From Setomelanomma holmii (Eukaryota; Ascomycota; Dothideomycetes; Pleosporales; Phaeosphaeriaceae), in the NCBI GenBank assembly GCA_010015745.1, contig ML978243.1:62001-126000 (forward strand): DNA of 64,000 nt. Direction: 5' to 3'. Shown here piece by piece: positions 22,044-33,263 of this stretch (the first letter of the stretch is position 1; each line of letters begins with the position of its first letter). A model generated the notes under the pieces. It was not told the DNA's origin and did not search any database. It saw only the letters and a program-made list of their open reading frames with translations. The position numbers and the translations under genes are program-made.

Positions 22044-23531
22044 TATCTTAACTCTTAACCATCATGGCTCCACCACCTCAAGCCCAACTTTCTTCTTCTG
22101 AAGCTGATATACACCTTGCAATATCAGCTATTAATATGAAACAGATTCTGACTAAGAGACGTGCTGCAGAGACATCTGATGTTGCTTGAACGACGCTCCA
22201 GAGACGACGCGCTGGGAAACCTGCCCGACGCGATTGCTATCCCAACTCAAAGAGGCTTACCCAGCTAGAAGAGGAGGTGATTTTCAGATACATACTTGAC
22301 CTAGACCAGTGTGGATTTGCGCCTACGTACGCAGCTGTACGTGATATGGCTGATAAGCTGCTTGCTGCGTGCGGCGCAGGCCAGGTTGGGCAGAAGTGGC
22401 CAGCCAACTTTGTCAGGCGTACAGACTCTCTCAAAACGCGTTTCAATCGATCGTACGATAGGCAGAGAGCTCTCTGCGAGGATTCTGTGTTAATTAAGAG
22501 CTGGTTTGAGCTTGTAGAGCAGACAAAGGCCAAGTACGGCATCTGCAATGAGGATGTCTACAACTTTGACAAGGCTGGCTAATGAGCTTGGAGTTGAGTG
22601 GCTAAAGCACTTTATTAGGCATACAGAGGGCAAGGTAATTGGGGCGCATAGGCTGCTCATCCTCAATGGCCATAAGAGCCACCACTCTCTTGAGTTTTGA
22701 GAACTCTGCAAAGAGAACAATATCTACACACTCTGCATGCCGCCTCACTCATCGCATCTGCTGCAGCCTCTTGACGTTGGCTGCTTCTTGCCGTTGAAGC
22801 GCGCCTACAGCCGTGAGATCGAGGCTCTAAATCCGCCACCACATCAACCACATCAAAAAGCTGGAATTTCTGCCAGCCTTTAAGGCAGCCTTTGGGCGGT
22901 GGTTCACGTTAGCCAATATCTGCTCAGCCTTTCGAGGCGCAGGCCTTGTTCCTTTCCAGCCAGACGTTGTTCTATTAAAGCTGGATGTGCAGCTTCGTAC
23001 GCCTTCACCAGCCGCTCTACCAGAGGCCGTCTGGGAGGCTCATACGCCGAGCAACGTACGTGAGCTTGAGGCTCAATCAACGTTAATACGTGATCGTGTG
23101 CGGCGGCACAAGAGCTCGTCGCCAGCCTCGATCATTGAGGCAATTGGCCAGCTCAAGAAAGGAGCAGAGGTGATAATGCTCTCAGCTGAGCTGATGCACG
23201 ATTGGATCACCAGCCTTGAGAGAGCCAACGAGGCAGCAACAAAGCGCAGGCAGCGCAAAAAGAAGCGAATACAGAAGCAGGGGGTCTTAACAAAGGGGAG
23301 GGAGAGGACATACTTGCCCAGAAGGAGGCTGGCCAGCAGATGGAGCGTGAACAGCGTCAGGGTGGAGGGCAATCAGGCCTCAGCCGCCACGCTCTAGCGC
23401 ACTGCAAGAGGTGCAGAGAGACTGGGCATAACTCACGTATGTGCAAAAAAGATACTATAGATACTACTTAATCTACTGTATCAATATCTACAGATTACCT
23501 CATAATGTGGTGGAGTTGCACGCCTGTAGAG

Positions 23532-23575
23532 GTGCGCAGAGTTGGTGGGGTGGCCCGCTCGCTTGCCAACTACGT
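23532..23575 (-). repeat. right terminal inverted repeat, 44 bp
   Basis: Exact reverse complement of 22000..22043; similarity ends abruptly inside the element (TATCT on the left against CTCTA on the right). Confidence 0.95.
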
Positions 23576-23577
23576 TA

Positions 23578-24255
23578 CTACACTGGATTCATACCTCTTC
23601 GTACACCCTCGGTCCCCAACGACGATGTCCGCATCCACATCTTCGTAATTCACCACCTCGTCACAGGCTCGACTTGTAACGCTTAATGCACACAGCTCTT
23701 TGACCAGCCGTGAATTCACGGCGTGATTGTGATGTGCTACATCACAGAATCCGTGGCACGGTGCGTACATTGCACGGAGCACTATTCAAGTCAACGCAAT
23801 CACCAACGGGCTCCATCGAACACCGTACTTGGACCTTGAGCAAGGAGAGTGGAGTTCATTTACACATCCGCATCCACTTGTCCGGAAAGGTACTGCCAGT
23901 CAGGCAACTAGTTGCTCCGCAGATGCACATCTTACACAGAAGTATAAGACATTATGCACGTTGATGCCCATACTGATACTGGAGTCAAAGGTGAATGATA
24001 AGAGCCGAAGCGAAGATAAGAAGAGCCGACACTGCAAAGTTTTGTCTTTGATTTCTCGATTTGATTCATGATAGTTCTACACCCAAGAAAATCCCCAAGA
24101 ACATATGAAAGCCTTTTCAACATTCTACTTCTTCACCAACGCCATCTCATGCATCATCTCTATGCACTATTTTGGACTCCACATACTCCACTTTCATCCA
24201 CTTTGCGCGGTCAAAGCCTGGCTTTCAAATCTGTATCTTGGGGGCCCGAGCGTAG
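23578..24255. other. intergenic
   Basis: Between the transposon and the 3' end of the dehydrogenase gene. No coding sequence seen. Confidence 0.4.
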
Positions 24256-25866
24256 TTACTCGCGCATATTGACCACGCACCGAATGCAATCTCCCGCCTT
24301 CATATCCGAGAACGCTTGGTTAATCTTATCCAGCGGCTGGCGATGTGTGATGAACTCGTCGACCTTGAGGTCGCCGTTCATATAATCAGCAACAAGGCCA
24401 GGAAGTTGTGTGCGGCCCTTGACACCGCCGAACGCGCAACCTTTCCATACACGGCCTGTAACGAGCTGGAATGGGCGGGTGGAGATTTCTTGTCCGGCGG
24501 CAGCGACGCCGATGATGATGGACTCGCCCCAGCCCTTGTGGCACGCTTCGAGCGCGGCGCGCATGACGTTGACGTTGCCTGTACAGTCGAAGGTGTAGTC
24601 GCATCCGCCGTCGGTCATCTCGATGAGCTTCTCCTGGATGCTCTGGCTGCCGAGCTTGGTGGGGTTGACAAAGTCGGTGGCGCCGAATTTCTTGGCCCAC
24701 TCCTCTTTCGCGTCGTTTACGTCGACTACGATGATCTTGCCAGCCTTGTTCTTGGCGGCTCCTTGAATGACGGATAGACCGACACAGCCAGCGCCGAAGA
24801 CGGCGATGTTTGAGCCCTCCTCGACACCACCCTTTCCAGCGGTGATGACGGCGGCTCCGTAGCCAGTGGTGATACCGCAGCCAAGCAAACAGGTGCGGTC
24901 CATGGGTGCCTTCTCGGTTATGGCGACCACTGAGATGTCTGCTACAACGGTGTACTGCGAGAATGTGGAGGTGCCCATGAAGTGAAGGAGGTCCTTGCCC
25001 TTGCACTTGAAGCGCGACGTGCCGTCAGGCATGACACCCTTGCCTTGAGTTGCTCGGATTTTGCCGCAGAGATTTGTCTTGCCGGACTTGCAGAACTTGC
25101 ACTCTTTGCATTCCGGTGTGCTAGTATTTGTTAGCCGTGTGGTTCTGATATTGAGGATAGAGCGCGTACTAAAGTGCGACAACGTGGTCACCAGGCTTCA
25201 CGTTGGTGACGCCCTCTCCAACTGACTCAACGATACCAGCACCCTCGTGCCCGAGGACAATGGGGAAAGCACCCTCAGGGTCCTTTCCGGAGAGTGTGTA
25301 TGCATCTGATTTGCGTCAGTCTGACTCTCTTCCCAAGATTCCCGTGGTCGCGCATGAGAGCATGAGACAGTAATGGGGACTAGTCCATAGGAGGAGCCGT
25401 TGAACGTACCGGTATGGCAGACACCGGTATAGTAGATCTGTATGCGCACTTCGTGTGCCTTTGGTGGCGCAACCTCGACATCCTCAATGGAGAGATCCTT
25501 GCCGGCTTCCCAGGCAACTGCGGCCTGTGCTATGTCAGTGCTAAATCATTGCAGCATGTCTCGGCCCATTGTCGTCATTCTTGCTCAGATCTCACTCCAC
25601 CTTCCGAAGAGCTCCGCATCCTTGTGATTTCCCAATTGCCGTTATCTCCACGTTTTGCGGATCCGCACGCCAAGCTTGCGTTCAATTGTCGCGTTTCGGG
25701 ATGGGAGCTCGACGAAGGTGCGCGACGAGGAAGTATGAGGATAGTGCAATGCAAACGTACCTTGCAGGTAATGGTCTATAGGTTCAATTGTTAGCAGAAG
25801 CTCGATATGACGTTATTGATGCCCTTCCAGAGCTCGACGTACCTTGCCTACAGTATCTGCGGACAT
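24256..25866 (-). CDS. SFA1: S-(hydroxymethyl)glutathione dehydrogenase / class III alcohol dehydrogenase
   Basis: Five exons, 25866..25843, 25775..25761, 25524..25410, 25305..25170 and 25120..24256, give 384 aa, the usual length. Joins restore the family sequence MSADTVGKTITCKAAVAWEA and VVALYTPECKEC. Catalytic zinc ligands are Cys49 (GVCHT), His71 (LGHEGAG) and Cys178 (LGCGITTGYG); the structural zinc is held by Cys101, Cys104, Cys107 and Cys115. The NAD-binding loop is VFGAGCVGLSVIQGA. The enzyme oxidises the formaldehyde-glutathione adduct to S-formylglutathione and also reduces S-nitrosoglutathione, in the cytosol. Exon 2 is only 15 nt. The symbol follows the yeast orthologue. Confidence 0.95.
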
Positions 25867-26512
25867 GTTTGCTGTGAATCAGTGGGTATCTAAGTGTTTA
25901 GAGGAATTGGCGGCGGAACTAGCTTTTATAGACGACGGTAGTAAGATGAGATGCCAGCTGCGTATGCGAGTGCGGCTCCGTCAGTATTTATTCGGGGGTG
26001 TGGGGTTGCTCCGACAAAACCGTCATATGCCCCTCCATGCCCCTCATTCGCGGGCCATGTTCGGCATACCTGCGCGTCTGGCTCGCGTTTGAGGCTCAAG
26101 CTCGCATTACACTCGGATAAGGTCCAGATGTATGAATGCAGTAGTCCGCTGCCTGCGATTGGTCGTCGTCCTCGTTCAGTCTAAATGATCGGGGCATCTT
26201 AGCCAAATATGGGGAGTTGAGCACTCAGTGCGATGGTCTTGGCGGACGGGCGGAACCTATTTCCCCATGTGGAAGAGGTGTGCGAATGCTACAGATAGTC
26301 AATTACAAGCATAGCTGCACTGTGTACTCACATTGCAAGCAGAAGTTCAAGGTCGCAAAATCGATGCATGCTGTTGTGCTACTTGAAAATCCAGACAATG
26401 GCAAATCGCTCCATGCAGACTTCCGGAAAGTTTTCCGATATCAGCGCCCAGTATCGAACGCCGGCAATGCAACCCAATCACACTTCTCTCGATGCCTAGC
26501 CTAACTCTTGGC
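25867..26512. other. intergenic; promoter of the class III dehydrogenase
   Basis: No coding sequence recognised. The small ORFs are shadows without motifs. Confidence 0.4.
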
Positions 26513-27594
26513 TCAGACAGTCGGGCTTCCGACCAGTTTCTTCGGATCTTCCTCTTCGACCTTCTCAGGTGTCGACTTCCGAGTATTGTCCCTCTCCGGG
26601 TCCTTCGCACCCTTGCTCTTGCTTCTCAACCTGCCCCAACTGAGACTCCTGCGCCCTGGATTGGTCTCTTTGATGCCGTGGCTCCATCGCTTCCGCATTG
26701 GCGGCCTTGTACCGTCCAGTCCAAGTAGATTCCTCAGGTCGACGACCTCTGCGTGGTCCCTGGTATTCTTCATCCTATGCGCCCACGTGCACTCGCCGTC
26801 CTCGAATAGAAATTCGCCACCAACTTGCTTGAAGTCGCCGCCCTTGAGCGCATTCTTGCCTGTTCCCAGACTCTGAAATATGCTCTGCACCGAGTTGATG
26901 AGCAAATTCGTGTGGATGTATGCGGGCTTCGGTCCGAGGTTGAGGGTGCGTGTCATGCCTAATATATCGTAGAGTTTGCGCGTGGGATCTGCGTAGATTG
27001 GAAAGTGACATGAAGTTGCCGCCTGGTACATCGGAATCAGCTCGGGCTTCCCGCAGCCGATGACTGTGATAAAAGTAGGTGTAGGCAGGGCGAGGAGGGC
27101 ATTGGGCGTAATCGAGGATGACAGTGTGCGTAAATATTCCTGGCAGTTCTGTGTTGCGTTAGTACGTGCTTGGTAAGTACAATGCGGATACTCACTCCAC
27201 AGAAGAAGTGTCGTATGAAGATGATCAGCTGGCGTGGCGCAACGTGTGGCGCGTTGTACAGCTCCTTGAAGGGCCGACTCCCACCCTTCTCGTCCAACAC
27301 CAGCAGGTCGCCCACCCGCGCAAGGTCTTTCTCAGTTGGCAGGTCATCGTTCACGTCCACGTTGCCTTCAAAGTCCTCCTGCTCCTTTTGCAGGACTGGC
27401 GTCTGGCTTGTAGGCGAGAAGGGCGGGGTGGTGCCATCTGGCGCATCGGCGGACGTCGAGACTTTAGGTTCAGCTGTAGGGGCTGATACTGATGGTGGTG
27501 GTGAGGGTGGTTTCGTGCTCGTGCTGGTGTGCGCTGGAGTTGCGTCCGCGGCTGGCGGTGCAGTCGTCGTCGCCTTGGTCGCTGCAGTCTCCAT
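26513..27594 (-). CDS. AhpC/TSA (PRXL2-like) thioredoxin-fold protein
   Basis: Exons 27594..27196 and 27148..26513 with a 47-bp intron (GTGAGT, GTACTAACG, ACACAG) give 344 aa. The join lies inside the active-site motif FFCG|NCQEYL, making C132-G-N-C135, a CxxC at the start of a thioredoxin-fold helix. Downstream FITVIGCGKPELI and FPIYADPTRKLYDILGM match the AhpC/TSA antioxidant family found in fungi (related to PRXL2/FAM213). The first 80 residues are a disordered Ala/Thr/Pro-rich leader, and the last 60 are basic and charged. A peroxide-reducing or thiol-redox role is likely from the family; substrate unknown. An in-frame ATG at 27615 would add seven residues. Confidence 0.82.
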
Positions 27595-27615
27595 CTTGAT
27601 TGTGAGTATGTGCAA

Positions 27616-28318
27616 AGAAGAATTGCGCGTGGGGAAGTGGATTATTGTAAGCGCTCAGGTCCACGGGAGAGAGCTGTGCCGGAGCTAGAAAGCGCTGATG
27701 GTTCGTCGATCACTTGAAAGAGGCGGTGCAAAGCCGTGCACACGAGCTGAAGTGTGATTGATTGACAGGACTGTGCCGTCAGCAACAATAGAAAGCTGTG
27801 ACTGTTCTGCAAAGATCTGAGACCGTGTACCTTCTTCAGCTACGGCCACGACATGCGCGACAAGTTTCAGAGTGCTTTCAGTGCGGACAGCCGCTACGTC
27901 AGCGGCTCCCGAAACTTGGAGTTAGTTCCCGCTGTCTTGTTAGCTCAGGGGCTGATTGGCTGAAGTGGAGCCATTCACAATGTGCAGCAACATTCATTTT
28001 CTGTGGCCAGGCTCAGCCGCGACGTTTGCGAGCTGGCTTTGGTCGACGGCGAGGTGGTGGCGCGAAGGAGTTGCTGACGGTGATGCTTCAAATGTGTCTC
28101 AGGGTCCAACAGGGTTCTGCCGCTAAGCGATAAACCATCCAACCAGCGGCCAGAAGTTGTCACTTCCACCACCACCGATGTCAGGATTGCATACATTCCA
28201 TGGACCTCGCCGACATTCAGACGAACTTTTGTGAATCTTGCAAAAATATTCGAGACCAGAATGAACCGACCTGAACGCCTGTTCACCATGTTTGATGCAA
28301 GTGCTGCCCACCAGCAAT
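27616..28318. other. intergenic
   Basis: 5' flank of the AhpC-like gene and 3' flank of the SET gene. Nothing recognisable on either strand. Confidence 0.4.
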
Positions 28319-29458
28319 TCATGACACCTGAGCAAACTTCGCCTTGATGCGCTGAAGGACCTCATCATACCGGCTGAACTCGGGAAAGTCAGCGCCCTGG
28401 CAGTCTTTCTTGACCTGCACTGCTTTTGCTGCAGTTAGAACTGCCATCCTCAAATCGCCCTTCATCTCGCAGACAAGCGAGATGTCGATGAACCTGCATG
28501 AGGTCAGTCTCGAAGTCCAGTCTGTGTGGCAGGATCAGCAAAAGTCTCAGCACGAACTTACACATTTGCCAAGCGAGCAGTAAAGTTACCCTCCTTCTGA
28601 TGCAGCGCCGCCATCTTGAGCAGCTTCTCGACGTAGCCCTTCGTTTTGGCGCCATCCTCCAACCTCTTGCCTCTCAAGAAGCGCGTCTCCCTCTCCAGAT
28701 CCTGCAACCGGAAACGTCGCTCAGCACTTTGATGCGCAAACGTGCTCTCGTCGTCCTCATCACCAATGCATGCACGACAGTCGCATGCGAAGCCGTAGTG
28801 CTTCAGCTCCCACGATCGCAGAATCTTATCGTGGATCATATCGCAGTACGACAACGTGATCTCTTCTCCAGCCTGAACTTCATTCATGACGTGTATTGTC
28901 TCTTTGCCGATCGCTTCATTCCACGTGAAGCACGCATTAGGGTTGCAGCAGTGGTTGAAGCGCGCTGCATTCGGGAAGATGGCCGCGCCCTTGTTCATCT
29001 CCATGCAGTTTGTCTGGAAAATGCTGATGAGCGAAGCCTCTCCCCCGAGCCTCGCGTTGTGTTGTTCCTGGATGCGCTGTCGCTCGAGCGGCTCGACCGA
29101 CTCGTGGATCCGCGAGGGCCAGTTCTTGGGATTCTGGCCATGGCCTGAGTGGAGCGTGAAGTATAGCTTCTGCTGCTTGGGTGACAGCTTGTCGAAGGCC
29201 TGCTGAATGTCGGACTGGAGGTAGTGAGCGACCGGTACGACGAGTAGCGGATCATCGGCCAGTATGCGAGTTCCGCGCTTGATCGGCTTCAGGGCGAAGC
29301 AGCCGTAGCCCTTGCCATCGATTGCGCGAACCTCGTAGTAATCGTTGGCTAGTTGAAGCGTCAGCCGAAAGACCAACTGATAATCGACGCTGACAAGACG
29401 TACGCGGAGCTGGAGGTATGCCCTTGTCGGTGATATTCGAGCCGTCGATGGTAGCCAT
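28319..29458 (-). CDS. SET-domain protein (SMYD/SET5-like lysine methyltransferase family)
   Basis: Exons 29458..29404, 29348..28562 and 28493..28319 give 338 aa. Intron 1 is 55 bp (GTACGT..ACTAG), intron 2 is 68 bp (GTAAGT, ACTGAC, TGCAG). The SET fold is complete: N-terminal DGKGYGCFALKPIKRGTRIL (about residues 29-48), the cofactor motif NHCCNPN at 150-156, EEITLSYCD at 180-188, and a post-SET cysteine cluster FACDCRAC at 206-212 that with a later Cys would bind zinc. The C-terminus is helical (FIDISLVCEMKGDLRMAV), resembling the TPR-like tail of these proteins. No MYND finger is seen. Target (histone or other) is unknown. Confidence 0.87.
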
Positions 29459-30314
29459 GTCCCGTTTCTTGCTGATGCGGAAGTCTCTGTTGTCACGACG
29501 ACGTGACAGGCGTATACGAGTAGGTAAGCAGCAAGCGCCGACGTTTGTTGCGGAGGTAAGAGACAGCAGATTGACCCTCTACGGGTCACTCATTAGCCAC
29601 AGTCGACCCGATGAGTCTTTCGATGCCGTCTCTCACCTTCACTTGCAGTGCCCCGCCCTGGGTCCTCAACGTGCGCGACCCATCACAACCAAATTGCGAT
29701 TACGTCAGTCCGGGGGACTTTTAACCTTCATCATCTGCCTTCGACATCAGTCATGAGCGATAATGCCTTGGGCCGTTGGCAACTGATTGGTGATTGTGAT
29801 CACACAGACACTTGGCATCAGCATCCTCGCCTACGTAGCAGTATTGCGACACGATTGAACGTTGAGTATGTTCGCGCTTCAGCCGCAAAACCAACCTATA
29901 TCGTATTGTCCTCGCCAGCCGTGACGCTGCGATTTCGATAGCTTGCAATAAGCATACATCGACATTCTAGTTCAATCATAATGATACCTTCCCTCACATG
30001 CACATGCGATCAGCATCGCAGTAGCAGCACATCTCAAACTCTTTCAATTCATACAGACTCCTCATACCTCCTCACGCGTTCTATCTCCACTCCAGTCTAC
30101 AAATCTCCAACCAGCCTCTTTCCTGCCCTCCATTCTCGATACCTACCACCTTCTTCTTCGTAAAGTCCCTTTGCGTGTCAAGTAACCATGTTAAGTACAC
30201 TTTCCCGCAGGCTCTGTCCGTCGACACCACAGACTAACGTAGAAACCCATCCGTTTCTCAAAATCGCATGTCTGCGTATTCTCGTGCTGTTTGTGGCCAC
30301 AACCGAGGTTTTCG
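29459..30314. other. intergenic; 5' flank of the SET gene
   Basis: A C/T-rich stretch at about 30010-30160 looks like a promoter or 5' UTR for a plus-strand transcript. A plus ORF from 30188 (87 codons) has no recognisable feature. Confidence 0.35.
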
Positions 30315-30509
30315 ATGATCTCTACACCTTTGCGACTTGGCCTTCAAGGCACCGTGTTCGCACAGAACGTCTTCACCATATCGGGGAAGTGCGAGGATGT
30401 AGACGTGACTGCGAACGTCGTCGTCAACGGACAGTGCCTACTTCATCATAACCTCAAGAGTGTGAAGTTCGTGTGCTATATCATTCTCGCTAATCAGACT
30501 TGTTGGTAG
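30315..30509 (+). CDS. 64-aa Cys-containing ORF, doubtful
   Basis: From the ATG at 30315 to TAG at 30507-30509. It has a mildly hydrophobic start (MISTPLRLGLQGTVFA) that could be a weak signal peptide, followed by four Cys in about 50 residues (SGKCEDVDVTANVVVNGQC). It follows a pyrimidine-rich leader. It could be a small secreted protein or chance; no family recognised. Confidence 0.2.
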   Translation: MISTPLRLGLQGTVFAQNVFTISGKCEDVDVTANVVVNGQCLLHHNLKSVKFVCYIILANQTCW

Positions 30510-30885
30510 AGCAGTTACTCAACTACACCTACAAAGACGATCATCTTCTTACTACAAGCAGTCATCACCATCGCAACGAAAGCAGATAAACACCTTCAAC
30601 GGCAGCAATATCAACCTCAACTATCTCGATCCAACACCACCACCTTCTTCATCATCAAATCAAACCATCAACAACATCGCCAAAGTATATTCACCGTGAC
30701 CACCCTATCAATCTCCCAAACACGCACATAAAGTATCATTCTAACACATCCTCCAGGCCCAAGTCAAAGCGGAATGTCCAGCGAAGAATATTACGCCTAG
30801 ATACGAGCGATGATGGAGGAGCAGGAGACCCGGGCAATTAGCGGAGGAGAGAGAGCGGGCGAGGAGGAATGGGCGGTAAATGGGA

Positions 30886-31212
30886 CTAGGGGATGGAGAT
30901 TAATGTATGGGGCAAGGGGAGAGGGAAGAATGGAGAGAAGCTGAGATGGTTCGGGAGCGAATGGTGTTGAAATAGGGAGATACGTGTGGCTGTTGTCAAT
31001 GCTCTCATTACAGCTACTTCCATCTGCATCTTGTAATCTTCTCTCCAAAGTTGTGCAATGCCTACACTTGCGGTTGAGTATTTGCCTTTCTCTTGCACAT
31101 GCCCGTTATGATCAAGGTCCTGATTGCTCGACCCGAATCTCTTGCCACAGCAGGGCTTTTCCTGCACGATTCTGTCACCACATAAGTATGTGTGGAACCG
31201 GTATTCGCACAT
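30886..31212 (-). CDS. small Cys-rich ORF, CGH-cluster member 1
   Basis: From the ATG at 31212. The start MCEYRFHTYLCGDRIVQEKP followed by CCGKRF resembles the openings of the ORFs at 31751 and 32558 (C-x(n)-H-x-x-C-G). The later part turns into a Phe/Leu/Pro-rich tail encoded by a C/T-rich tract, so the real 3' end or an intron is probably missed. Tentative. Confidence 0.3.
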   Translation of the reverse strand: MCEYRFHTYLCGDRIVQEKPCCGKRFGSSNQDLDHNGHVQEKGKYSTASVGIAQLWREDYKMQMEVAVMRALTTATRISLFQHHSLPNHLSFSPFFPLPLPHTLISIP

Positions 31213-31750
31213 TTGGTGGGCCCAGTTCAATTGTGATTGACGTGATGAATTTCAATTGGGCAAGGTTGAGAAGAATCGTGTCGTATTGAATCTATGAGGA
31301 AGAGCTATTTAAGTAGGCAGGCGTGAGCGCTCTGACTCTGAGGTTAAGCACTAGTCCCAATCAGGCAGATCGCGAGGAAAGAGAAAGGACGGAACCTGGG
31401 GCAAGCGCTCTCCCAGGCGGGTGCACACACCCCGACGGACAATGAATAAAAGCGCGTTAAACAGGAAGCAATCTTGTTGTTGTGAGGGCGAACCTAACAA
31501 TGTGCATTTTGTTGTCTATCCAAATGCTACTCGTGAATACTTTCCTTTTGCTGACAAAAAGCCACAGCAGTGTATTTCAGATCTGCCCGCACGAATACTC
31601 TGCATAAACATTTGGAAATTCGTCACAGCTAGACACTTATGACATATGCGATCTCAATCTACATTGCTCAAGACTTCACAACAACTCCTTTGGTTTCCGT
31701 TTCCTGCCTTCGTAAATTTACCTCCTCCTTGCCCGAAATTCGTGCGCATA

Positions 31751-32050
31751 TCATACCCATCTGCTCATGTCTTTCTCGCGCTCTCGCCTCTCCTTCTTTA
31801 CCGCCTTCTTCTCCTCCTTCAATCGTTCGTTCGCTGCCTTGATGTCTTTCTTTATTCGTCTCTTCTCTTCTTCTACATTTTTCTTATCGACCTCTTTGCA
31901 AGTCGGACATTTCTCTTTTAACCATTGGCTTTCCCCCGATGCTGATGTCGTCTTGCATCGTCCTTTGTAAGGAACGGGACCCTTTGAACGTTCGCGCTCG
32001 CCAATTACATGGCCGCAACCAATGTAGTGGATGTCCCAGCAAATACACAT
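31751..32050 (-). CDS. small Cys/His-rich protein with coiled coil, CGH-cluster member 2
   Basis: 99 aa from the ATG at 32050 (an in-frame ATG at 32161 is less likely). The N-terminal half carries a putative zinc site: MCICWDIHYIGCGH, then a Cys in GRCKTT and a CxxC in KCPTCKEV. The C-terminal half is a continuous Lys/Glu/Arg helix (EEEKRRIKKDIKAANERLKE). I know similar uncharacterised small proteins in Dothideomycetes but no function. It is the best preserved of three neighbouring ORFs with the same plan. Confidence 0.5.
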   Translation of the reverse strand: MCICWDIHYIGCGHVIGERERSKGPVPYKGRCKTTSASGESQWLKEKCPTCKEVDKKNVEEEKRRIKKDIKAANERLKEEKKAVKKERREREKDMSRWV

Positions 32051-32557
32051 GGTAGGCGGCGGGAGGTCGTCGAGGGTATCAAGGATGGTTGAGATGGCTG
32101 GAGCACGGAGTATGGATGTAGCGGGGTTTGGCTTGATGATGGTGTCTGTAGGATGATACACTGACGGCGAGGGTGTTGTCCGTGTTTATGAGCGTATACT
32201 TGCGCAGGTTCTATTGAGGAATAACAACTGTTTTCAAGTTAGGGATCTGGGCAGATTATATTTGGGTTTTGTTGGTTCTCCTGGAGAAGCACTGTGAGGG
32301 ACAATGCATCCACAAAAGTGAACATTAAAGCATTGAAAGGGTGTTTCTTGTAAGTCACAATTCAGGCATACATGGTTAAGAATATCACATTGCATTGTTC
32401 TTTAAGTCTTCCATACCTGTCACACGTCGTAAGTTTAGGTTGTAAATCGCATAGATTCAGCCACATAATACCGCCTAGATTGTTAGCTAATCACGATCTC
32501 CCCTGCTCTAGCAGGCGTTGTTTCCGCCAAGACCGCACCTAGGTCCTACTCAAGCCT

Positions 32558-32893
32558 TCAAGCCCATCCCGACTGCTTCTCCTTCCGAATATTCTTCTTC
32601 GCCATATCTTTCGCCATCCGCTTCTCCGCACGTTGCGCGTTCTTTTCAGCCTTCTTCTCAGCCTTCCCGCCAAGGAAGTCGTCTTCGGCGCGTTGTAGCT
32701 CATCATCGTGCTCCTTCCGAGCCGCCTTGGCACATCTGGGGCATTCTTTGTTGTAACCCTTATCGAACACCTTGTCGTTCTCCGCGATATGGATCGCATT
32801 CGGAGACTTACGCTTGGAGTTGCAGCACTGCTACATGGTAACGGAATGGCCGCACTCGGTGTGGCGGTGGATCCAGTACTGGCAGGTGTGCAT
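32558..32893 (-). pseudogene. CGH-cluster member 3, one in-frame stop
   Basis: Starts at the ATG at 32893: MHTCQYWIHRHTECGHSVTM, then TAG at 32833-32831, then the same frame continues QCCNSKRKS ... KECPRCAKAAR and a Lys/Ala/Glu-rich coiled coil to 32558. The layout (CxxxxxH, CGH, CxxC, charged helix) matches the 31751 ORF. Changing the single stop to CAG (a C to T change in CpA context, as in RIP) would give about 111 aa, so the gene died recently, or the stop is removed by a splice I cannot place. Confidence 0.45.
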
Positions 32894-33263
32894 CTTGGCT
32901 GACGTACGGCTCAGCTGGGGAGTTTGAAGAATTGTCGTGACGTTGTGTACAGGAATGGTGATGTGGTCGAGTTGGTGGTTATTTGGGTTGAGAGTGGTGA
33001 TGTTGGTGAGTGTTCTGGTGTTGCAGAGAAGGAGATTGGACTAATTAATAGAGGTTCTGATTATATACTTTGGTACAGCTTGTACGCTGTGAGCGACGTA
33101 AATACATTGTGAGTGAAATATACTACATCGACTAACTACAGTCATCCCCAACGAAGCAAGTATTGTGGATTGTGCCTGCAATTGGAGAGCCGATCTTGGA
33201 ACACATAGTGCTGTGTCCACTGTTACATCGCTTTGTTGTACAGTGCTAATTGTTTCTAATGTC

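Larger units (their letters stand above)
21998..23577 (+). mobile_element. dead Fot1/Pogo-type (Tc1-mariner) DNA transposon
   Basis: The element spans 22000..23575 (1,576 bp) and is flanked by TA dinucleotides at 21998-21999 and 23576-23577, the target duplication of Tc1/mariner elements. Perfect 44-bp terminal inverted repeats bound it. Inside, on the plus strand from the ATG at 22064, a broken DDE transposase is readable: a CENP-B/Tc5-type DNA-binding segment (WPANFVRRTDSLKTRFNRSY), then NEDVYNFDKAG and a stop, an internal deletion of most of the catalytic core, and then a late core part (LLILNGHKSHHSLEF, CMPPHSSHLLQPLDVGCF). The second catalytic Asp of this ILxDGHxSH motif is Asn. The C-terminal part has a CCHC-like knuckle (CKRCRETGHNSRMC). 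Several stops and frame changes show it cannot encode active transposase. Confidence 0.92.

Noticed and set aside
27935..27965. tRNA-like A box (TAGCTCAGGGG)
   Set aside because: No matching B box or cloverleaf downstream.
31310..31440. Possible 5S rRNA-like words (GAGGTTAAGCA)
   Set aside because: The rest of the sequence does not fit 5S rRNA length or internal promoter.
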